NCBI GenBank assembly: GCA_947629125.1
Contig: CANRCO010000047.1
Span: 1 to 9,114, forward strand
DNA from: an uncultured Bacilli bacterium
GTDB taxonomy: Bacteria; Bacillota_I; Bacilli_A; RF39; UBA660
Direction of reading: 5' to 3'
Length of the DNA stretch: 9,114 bases
The notes beneath the pieces are model-generated. The model was given only the letters and a program-made list of their open reading frames with translations, was not told the DNA's origin and made no database searches. Below are positions 4,613 through 9,114 of the stretch, piece after piece. Within the stretch, counting starts at the first letter, position 1. Each line of letters opens with the position of its first letter. Made by a program: the position numbers and the translations under genes.

Positions 4613-5280
4613 ACGTTATAATCTGCTAAATTTATTCTATTAGCTTGTAACATTATTTTAATTTTATCTAATAGAAATCTAACACGTCTGGAAATTAAGC
4701 TTTTACTTACATTTAAACTTTTAGCTATTTCTTCTTGAGTTAACTTTTTCTTATTAAAGCCAAAATAAGATTCAATTATATAACGGTCTTTTTTTGGTAA
4801 ATTAGTTACAATTTTTTTAACAATTCTTGATTCTTCATCTTGAATATAATTATAAGTTAAATCTTCAGTATAATTATCACTTAAAGTTTCAATTAATTGA
4901 ATTTCTTCACCATCTTCATCAATTTCAACTATTTGGTCTAAACTAGATATATTTATATTAGTATTTTTTTCAATGTAAGTATTAATTTCAGTTAAAATAT
5001 TTTGATAAATAAAAGTATTAAAATTAACTTTTAAATTAGTTTTATAGTTATCAATACCACGCATTAAACCCATTAAACCGATTTGAAGTAAATCTTTTTC
5101 ATCATAAGGTTCATCTTTAAATTCTTTGTTAATTAAATAAATAACTAAGAAAATATTATGTAAAATTAATTCATCTCGTGCAGCAGCAACATTTTGTTCC
5201 TTTTTTAATAAATAATATTCTGTTTCCTCTGCTGTTAATGGTTTTGGTAAATTGTTAACAACAAAAATCTCTTGATCCAT
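4600..5280 (-). CDS. Sporulation-type sigma-70 family factor (SigK/SigE-like), no pro-sequence
   Basis: The 226-residue protein directs RNA polymerase to specific promoters. Region 2 covers about 32-105: ARDELILHNIFLVIYL (34-49), DLLQIGLMGLMRGIDNYK (63-80) and VNFNTFIYQNILTEI (85-99). A short linker with DEDGEEIQLIETL (121-133) matches the DxxGNEIxLxDVL segment of SigE and SigK. Region 4 spans about 150-210, with the helix-turn-helix LTQEEIAKSLNVSKSLISRRVRFLL at 180-204. There is no full region 3, unlike SigF and SigG. Its start (NNLPKPLTAEE, 9-19) aligns with the beginning of mature SigK (NNAFPQPLSSSEE), so the pro-sequence is absent, and no upstream in-frame start exists before a stop. Region 2.3/2.4 is divergent (IYQN for the usual AxRCIEN), so promoter choice may differ. 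GGGAGG precedes the start. It has its own extended -10 promoter at the end of valS. Confidence 0.85.
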   Translation of the reverse strand: MDQEIFVVNNLPKPLTAEETEYYLLKKEQNVAAARDELILHNIFLVIYLINKEFKDEPYDEKDLLQIGLMGLMRGIDNYKTNLKVNFNTFIYQNILTEINTYIEKNTNINISSLDQIVEIDEDGEEIQLIETLSDNYTEDLTYNYIQDEESRIVKKIVTNLPKKDRYIIESYFGFNKKKLTQEEIAKSLNVSKSLISRRVRFLLDKIKIMLQANRINLADYNVKKR

Positions 5281-5310
5281 AAACTTCCTCCCTAAATTTA
5301 AAACTTCTTT

Positions 5311-5339
5311 ATAATATCATTACTTTTAGTTTAGTGCAA
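5311..5339 (-). promoter_or_regulatory. Sigma-A-type promoter of the sigma factor gene
   Basis: On the minus strand TTGCAC (5334-5339) and TATTAT (5311-5316) are 17 bases apart, with TGA before the second box forming an extended -10. The -35 box starts 5 bases after the valS stop codon. This resembles a vegetative rather than a mother-cell promoter; co-transcription with valS is also possible because no terminator intervenes. Confidence 0.65.
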
Positions 5340-5343
5340 GTAT

Positions 5344-7869
5344 TTATTTACTTTTTAAATTAGCTAACTCAGTTTCTTCTTTTAATAAATCATTTCGTTC
5401 TTTTTTTACTATAGCAGCTGGAGCTTTATTAACATAGTTTTCATTAGCTAATAGATTACGACGTCTAGCAATAGATGCCTCTAACCTAGCAATTTCTTTA
5501 TTTAAAAATTCTTGTTCTTGTTTAAGATTTTCAGTTCTATCAAATTTAAAATATATAGCATACTTGCCTTTTTTCAAGCCTAGACAATCATCATCCTTTT
5601 TTAAGATAATATGATTATCATTAATCTTTAACATTTTTATTATAATATCATTTCCTTCTAAATACACTAAGGCATCTTTCGGAATTTTATTTTCATTTTT
5701 AAAGTTACGTACATTGACAATAAAATCAATTATTTCATTCATTTGTTCTTGTTCAAGATTAAATATTAATTTTTTATCATAAGTTGGATAACTATCAATC
5801 ATAATAGATTCTTGTTCTTTAAATGGTAACATTTGATAAATTTCTTCAGTAACGTATGGCATAAATGGATGCAACAACTTAATTATAGCTAATAAAGTAT
5901 AATAAAGAGTTGATTTTGTAGAATTATCCATATTTAATTTACTTAATTCGATATACCAATCACAAAAATCATTCCATACAAAATTATAAATTTCTGTACC
6001 AACTACTCCAAAGTCATATTTATCTAAATGTTTACGAACTTTTTTAATTAAAGTATTTAACTTAGTTAATATCCATTTAGAACTTATATCAAGGTCTTTT
6101 AAAGAATAATTATCTTTAGTCAAATCTTCAATATTCATTAAAACATAGCGAGAAGCATTCCATAATTTGTTGATAAAATTCCAAGTTGATTTTACCTTTT
6201 CTTCATCATAACGTAAATCTGTACCTAAAGCAGTTGAAGTAGCTAGATAAAACCTTAAAGCATCGCAACCAAACTCATCAATAACATCCATTGGGTCAAC
6301 TCCATTACCCAATGATTTAGACATTTTTCTACCCAATTTATCGCGAATTAAACCATGAATTAAACAATCTTTAAATGGTCTACTATCAGTAAATTCCAAG
6401 CCTTGAAAAGTCATACGATTTACCCAAAAAGGAATAATATCATAACCAGTTACTAATACATCATTAGGATAATATCTTTTAAACATTTGTGTATCATTAG
6501 GCCAGCCTAAAGTAGAAAATGGCCATAAAGCAGAAGAAAACCAAGTATCTAAAACATCACTATCTTGAATCCAACCCTTTTCTTTTGGTGCTTCCATACC
6601 AACATATATTTCATCGCCTTTATACCAAGCAGGAATTTGATGACCCCACCATAGTTGCCTTGAAATACACCAATCGTAAGTTATTTCCATCCAATGATTC
6701 ATAATTTTTTCGTAACGTGGTGGCACAAAATTAACTTTAGTTTCTTTATTTTTTTGATTAGCTAAAACTCTATCAGCTAAAGGGCGCATTTTAACAAACC
6801 ATTGTTTAGATAAATAGGGTTCAATTACGGCATCAGTTCGTTCACTATGACCAACACTATGAGTAATTTCTTCAACACTAATTAGTAAGTCCTGTTTTTT
6901 TAAATCTGCTAACAATTTTTCACGACATTCAAAACGGTCTAATCCTGCATATTTTCCAGTCATTTCATTCATTGTAGCATCTGGATTCATAATAATTATT
7001 TTTTCTAAATTATGTCTTAAACCAACTTCAAAGTCATTAGGGTCGTGAGCAGGTGTTATTTTAACGCAACCAGTTCCAAATTCCATGTTTGCATGTTCAT
7101 CCCCAATAATTGGAATTAATTTATTAACAATAGGCAAAACAACATTTTTACCAATTAAATGTTTATATCTTTTATCAGATGGATTAACCGCTACTGCCGT
7201 ATCACCAAAAAGAGTTTCTGGTCGAGTTGTAGCAACATCTAAATATTTTTCACTATCAGCTAACTTATATTTTAAATGATAAAAAGCCCCTTTATCTTCT
7301 TTATAAATAACTTCTTCGTTAGATAAAGCAGTTTTTGCTACCGGATCCCAATTGATAATCCTTTCTCCTCGATAAATTAAACCTTTATTATATAAATCAA
7401 CAAAAACTTTTCTAACAGCTAAAGATAAACCATCATCTAAAGTAAAACGTTCTTTAGTATAATCTAGGCTTAAACCTAATTTAGCCCATTGGTTATGAAT
7501 ATTATTTGCATATTCATCTTTCCAACTCCAGGCATGATTAAGCCACTCTTCCCTAGATATACTGCGAGGTTCAATGCCCAAATCTTTTAATTTTTTATCG
7601 ACTTTAGCTTGCGTAGCAATACCAGCATGGTCCATGCCTGGCAACCATAATGCATCAAATCCATCCATTCTTTTATAACGAATTAAAATATCTTGCAAAG
7701 TTGTATCCCAAGCATGTCCTAAATGTAATTTACCAGTTACATTTGGAGGAGGAATAACTATGGTAAAAGGCTTTTTCTTAACATCACCACTAGTAAAAAA
7801 TCCTTTGTTTTTCCAAAAATCATATTTACCTTTTTCAACCTCAATATGATTATATTTTTTTTCTAACAT
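5344..7869 (-). CDS. valS: Valyl-tRNA synthetase
   Basis: This class Ia aminoacyl-tRNA synthetase attaches valine to tRNA-Val in the cytoplasm. The 841-residue length is slightly below the usual 870-950. The HIGH motif is HLGH (49-52) within PPPNVTGKLHLGHAW, and KMSKS is at 515-519. The CP1 editing domain, which removes mischarged threonine, is present with ATTRPETLFGD (213-223) and TPAHDPNDF (272-280). Other landmarks are WCISRQLWWGHQIPAW (400-415), DVLDTWFSSALWPFSTLGWP (438-457) and the anticodon-binding region (about 590-720). The C-terminal coiled coil with NYVNKAPAAIVKKE (811-824) is typical of ValS and distinguishes it from IleS and LeuS. The start at 7867-7869 follows AGAAAGGTGA. Expression is controlled by a T-box leader with a valine specifier. 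The sigma factor gene lies 63 bases downstream with no terminator between. Confidence 0.98.
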   Translation of the reverse strand: MLEKKYNHIEVEKGKYDFWKNKGFFTSGDVKKKPFTIVIPPPNVTGKLHLGHAWDTTLQDILIRYKRMDGFDALWLPGMDHAGIATQAKVDKKLKDLGIEPRSISREEWLNHAWSWKDEYANNIHNQWAKLGLSLDYTKERFTLDDGLSLAVRKVFVDLYNKGLIYRGERIINWDPVAKTALSNEEVIYKEDKGAFYHLKYKLADSEKYLDVATTRPETLFGDTAVAVNPSDKRYKHLIGKNVVLPIVNKLIPIIGDEHANMEFGTGCVKITPAHDPNDFEVGLRHNLEKIIIMNPDATMNEMTGKYAGLDRFECREKLLADLKKQDLLISVEEITHSVGHSERTDAVIEPYLSKQWFVKMRPLADRVLANQKNKETKVNFVPPRYEKIMNHWMEITYDWCISRQLWWGHQIPAWYKGDEIYVGMEAPKEKGWIQDSDVLDTWFSSALWPFSTLGWPNDTQMFKRYYPNDVLVTGYDIIPFWVNRMTFQGLEFTDSRPFKDCLIHGLIRDKLGRKMSKSLGNGVDPMDVIDEFGCDALRFYLATSTALGTDLRYDEEKVKSTWNFINKLWNASRYVLMNIEDLTKDNYSLKDLDISSKWILTKLNTLIKKVRKHLDKYDFGVVGTEIYNFVWNDFCDWYIELSKLNMDNSTKSTLYYTLLAIIKLLHPFMPYVTEEIYQMLPFKEQESIMIDSYPTYDKKLIFNLEQEQMNEIIDFIVNVRNFKNENKIPKDALVYLEGNDIIIKMLKINDNHIILKKDDDCLGLKKGKYAIYFKFDRTENLKQEQEFLNKEIARLEASIARRRNLLANENYVNKAPAAIVKKERNDLLKEETELANLKSK

Positions 7870-7889
7870 AAAATCACCTTTCTAAAATT

Positions 7890-7920
7890 AAAAAAATACA
7901 TCCTCCAAAGGACGTATTTT
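7890..7920 (-). terminator. Conditional terminator of the valS T-box leader
   Basis: On the minus strand AAAATACGTCC (7910-7920) pairs with GGATGTATTTT (7893-7903), with one G-U pair, over a 6-base loop, followed by a T run to about 7890. It lies directly downstream of the T-box sequence and 20 bases before the valS start, as expected for the expression platform. Confidence 0.85.
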
Positions 7921-8100
7921 AACGTGGTACCACCTTATTTGCTTCTTGTTTTTGATAACGCTATTTAAGCGGAAATAACTTACTTATTTTCAGTAATTCA
8001 ACTCCCAAGCTACCTTCTAAAAATAGTTTTATTCGTTTTCACCAGCCACGAACTCTCTAAAAAAACTTATTTTTATACTCCTCTTGTTCTTCGTTTTTAT
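7890..8100 (-). promoter_or_regulatory. T-box leader (valine-specific) of valS
   Basis: The leader contains the conserved T-box AAGGTGGTACCACG (minus strand, 7923-7936), including the TGGT that pairs with the tRNA acceptor end. Upstream, a Stem I can be drawn: AGTA (specifier-loop 5' side) leads into TAAAAATAAGTTT, which pairs with AAACTATTTTTA. Immediately after the 3' arm comes GAA, then G, then GTA at 8011-8013, the same arrangement as GAA-A-GGC in glyQS T-boxes. GUA is a valine codon. The apex carries AGAG and a TTCGT/ACGAA stem around GGCTGGTGAAA. A Stem III candidate is CGCT/AGCG at 7959-7971. Uncharged tRNA-Val should stabilise the antiterminator and allow valS transcription. Confidence 0.93.
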
Positions 8101-8106
8101 AAACTT

Positions 8107-8135
8107 ATTATAATTGAGGTTATTTTATTTGTCAA
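8107..8135 (-). promoter_or_regulatory. Consensus sigma-A promoter of the T-box/valS transcript
   Basis: TTGACA (8130-8135) and TATAAT (8107-8112) on the minus strand are perfect hexamers with the ideal 17-base spacing. The -35 box lies inside the last codons of the VanY-like gene, whose stop is at 8125-8127. Transcription should start near 8100, giving a leader of about 230 bases. Confidence 0.9.
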
Positions 8136-8679
8136 TTAAATACTCTTCTAAAGTTATATGATTTTTAGTTATATCTAATGCCGCTTTTTTACCAACATAT
8201 CGATAATGCCAAGGCTCATAATTTACAAAAGTTATATTTTCTTTATCTAAAGGATATCTTAATATAAAGCCATATTGATAAGCATTATTTTTAAGCCATT
8301 GATTAACCTTAGTCTTCTCTTGGTCAGTTTCCAATTGTTGATAACTTTCATCAACTATATCTAAAGCCAAACCAGTTTGATGTTCACTAGTTGATGGTTT
8401 TGCTACCCATTTACTAGCTAAATTTTTAGCCTCTATTTCATTATAACCTTTATCTAAATAATAATTTACTTTACGATTATATAAAAATGTTTGTCTTTCT
8501 TTTGTACGATATCCAGAAACAATAATTGGTTTTAAACCAAGTTTTTGCATATCCTTAAACATTAAATCTAAATCAGGAATAATTTCTTTAGCTACCAATA
8601 CATCTTGATAAGACATTAAATCAACTTCATAAGAATCATCTAATAAATTATTTTTATTAACCAATATTAATTTGTCCAT
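8125..8679 (-). CDS. VanY/VanXY-type D-Ala-D-Ala peptidase (M15B), no signal peptide
   Basis: The 184-residue protein belongs to the zinc D,D-peptidase family M15B (VanY domain). The motifs are complete: SGYRT (55-59), SEHQTGLALDI (98-108) with zinc ligands His100 and Asp107, and EPWHYRYVG (155-163) with catalytic Glu155 and zinc ligand His158. The family removes D-Ala from peptidoglycan stems or splits D-Ala-D-Ala. The N-terminus (MDKLILVNKNNLL) is hydrophilic. An in-frame stop 10 codons upstream with no alternative start rules out a missed signal peptide, so the enzyme is probably cytoplasmic. Its length and the collinear LxNKNxxL start and YGFILRYPxDK-ITxxxYEPWHxRYVG end recall VanXY enzymes of about 190 residues. 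No vanH, ligase or two-component genes are nearby, so recycling of wall fragments is as likely as any resistance role. AGGTGA precedes the start. No terminator separates it from the valS leader. Confidence 0.9.
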   Translation of the reverse strand: MDKLILVNKNNLLDDSYEVDLMSYQDVLVAKEIIPDLDLMFKDMQKLGLKPIIVSGYRTKERQTFLYNRKVNYYLDKGYNEIEAKNLASKWVAKPSTSEHQTGLALDIVDESYQQLETDQEKTKVNQWLKNNAYQYGFILRYPLDKENITFVNYEPWHYRYVGKKAALDITKNHITLEEYLIDK

Positions 8680-8694
8680 ATCGTCACCTAATAT

Positions 8695-8723
8695 ATTATA
8701 GTTAAATTATGTAATGATGTTAT
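8695..8723 (-). promoter_or_regulatory. Probable promoter of the VanY-like gene
   Basis: TATAAT on the minus strand at 8695-8700 is perfect. ATAACA at 8718-8723, 17 bases upstream, is a moderate -35 (4 of 6 bases). The transcript leader would be very short, ending in the AGGTGA ribosome site. Confidence 0.55.
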
Positions 8724-8833
8724 TGTTTATATTCTAATTCTTTTGTTTCAGTTGTACCTCCATCTTTCCACAAATCAGTAAGTTGTTTCCTATCTTGAAT
8801 ACCTTTAACTCGTTTAATATCCATTTTTATCAT
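8720..8833 (-). CDS. Possible small protein (37 residues) or gene remnant, unrecognised
   Basis: A short frame encodes MIKMDIKRVKGIQDRK, then QLTDLWKDGGTTETKELEYKQ. It has protein-like composition and a weak AAAGG site close to the first ATG, or better spaced for the ATG at 8822-8824. The frame stays open upstream to a TGA at 8885-8887. A second frame across 8837-8906 also reads like protein but is cut by two TAG codons. The whole 8720-8907 stretch may therefore be the decayed 3' end of a gene rather than a functional small gene. I recognise no family. Confidence 0.3.
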   Translation of the reverse strand: MIKMDIKRVKGIQDRKQLTDLWKDGGTTETKELEYKQ

Positions 8834-8907
8834 AACCTTTATCTCTATATAAAATCTATTGTTCTTTGGACAACTAATGATGGGTCAAAGTTTCATCGAC
8901 TCTCTCT

Positions 8908-9114
8908 TTAATCCAAAATAACATTACTTTTTTCTAGGTTAATATGTAAATTTAATTCTTCTTCAGTTGGTAATTCTTTTAAAATTTCAGGGGGTAAATA
9001 TTCTGATAATTCATATGTGCTAACTCCAATTGGTTTGTTTATATCTCTTAGTGCATATTCTACATTTAATTTATTTTTATTTCTGACAAGTATAATACCT
9101 ATAGATGGATTATC
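8908..9114 (-). CDS. YhcG-family (DUF1016) PDDEXK nuclease-domain protein, C-terminal part
   Basis: The last 68 codons of a gene enter from the right edge in a frame that is open to the window end. The visible residues read DNPSIGIILVRNKN, VEYALRDINKPIGVSTYEL and YLPPEILKELPTEEEL. This matches from memory the end of the YhcG/DUF1016 family, where DNPTIGLILC..., VEYAL, KPIGVSxYxL and LPxxLxxxLPTxEE close the PDDEXK nuclease-like domain. The upstream catalytic part lies outside the window. These proteins are often found beside type I restriction-modification or other accessory genes, so this edge may border a defence or mobile region. The function of the family in cells is poorly defined. The gene ends in TAA at 8908-8910, and no terminator is apparent. 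Confidence 0.82.
   Translation of the reverse strand, partial: DNPSIGIILVRNKNKLNVEYALRDINKPIGVSTYELSEYLPPEILKELPTEEELNLHINLEKSNVILD

Noticed and set aside
6519..6704. 61-codon plus-strand frame within valS
   Set aside because: It lies fully antisense to a conserved region of valS and resembles no protein.
7085..7279. 64-codon plus-strand frame within valS
   Set aside because: It is antisense to the valS editing domain and lacks a ribosome site.
8837..8906. Recoding of TAG as a sense codon in the frame ERVDETLTHH-TAG-LSKEQ-TAG
   Set aside because: Several genes in the window (NodB-like, tail-anchored, spoVS) use TAG as their natural stop at expected family ends, so a decayed frame is more likely.

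Overview
The window is very AT-rich and reads with the standard genetic code. Genes carry strong GGAGG-type ribosome binding sites, a T-box leader controls valS, and spoVS plus a sporulation-type sigma factor are present. Together these point to the low-GC Firmicutes/Bacilli, possibly an uncultured gut lineage near Erysipelotrichia or RF39. The lineage guess is inference; the Firmicutes assignment is well supported. No phage structural gene, transposase, tRNA, rRNA or CRISPR array is visible.

Layout. Bases 1-72 hold the 5' end of rpsO (minus strand) behind a consensus promoter. Upstream of it, 195-983 encodes a membrane-anchored NodB-fold protein that appears to have lost its deacetylase active site. 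Bases 1032-1720 hold two divergent XRE-family regulators arranged like a cI/cro switch, with an operator-like repeat cluster between them. Then come a short tail-less SSB (1717-2040, minus) and a solitary trimmed SufB (2180-3472, minus). Divergent from sufB is an unrecognised tail-anchored protein (3567-4226, plus), followed by spoVS (4296-4556, plus). spoVS converges on a SigK/SigE-like sigma factor without a pro-sequence (4600-5280, minus). valS (5344-7869, minus) sits upstream of the sigma gene and is preceded by a T-box leader whose specifier reads GUA (valine). Upstream of that lies a signal-less VanY/VanXY-type peptidase (8125-8679, minus). The window ends in the C-terminus of a YhcG-family (DUF1016) PDDEXK protein (8908-9114, minus) and about 185 bases of possibly decayed coding sequence.

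Most genes are on the minus strand and tightly packed. Promoters for rpsO, the sigma factor and valS lie within a few bases of the preceding stop codon, with no terminator between, so read-through is likely. Intrinsic terminators are seen after the 119-residue XRE gene, sufB, the tail-anchored gene, spoVS and the sigma gene. The functional themes are translation (rpsO, valS), Fe-S assembly (sufB), sporulation-type regulation (spoVS, sigma factor), envelope (NodB-like, VanY-like) and a small regulatory cassette. The 8.7-9.1 kb end looks like accessory DNA. I do not see a complete new system. The most interesting leads are the pro-less sigma factor facing spoVS, the unknown tail-anchored protein, the degenerate NodB protein beside rpsO, the cytoplasmic VanXY-like peptidase, and the orphan SufB with a changed key residue.
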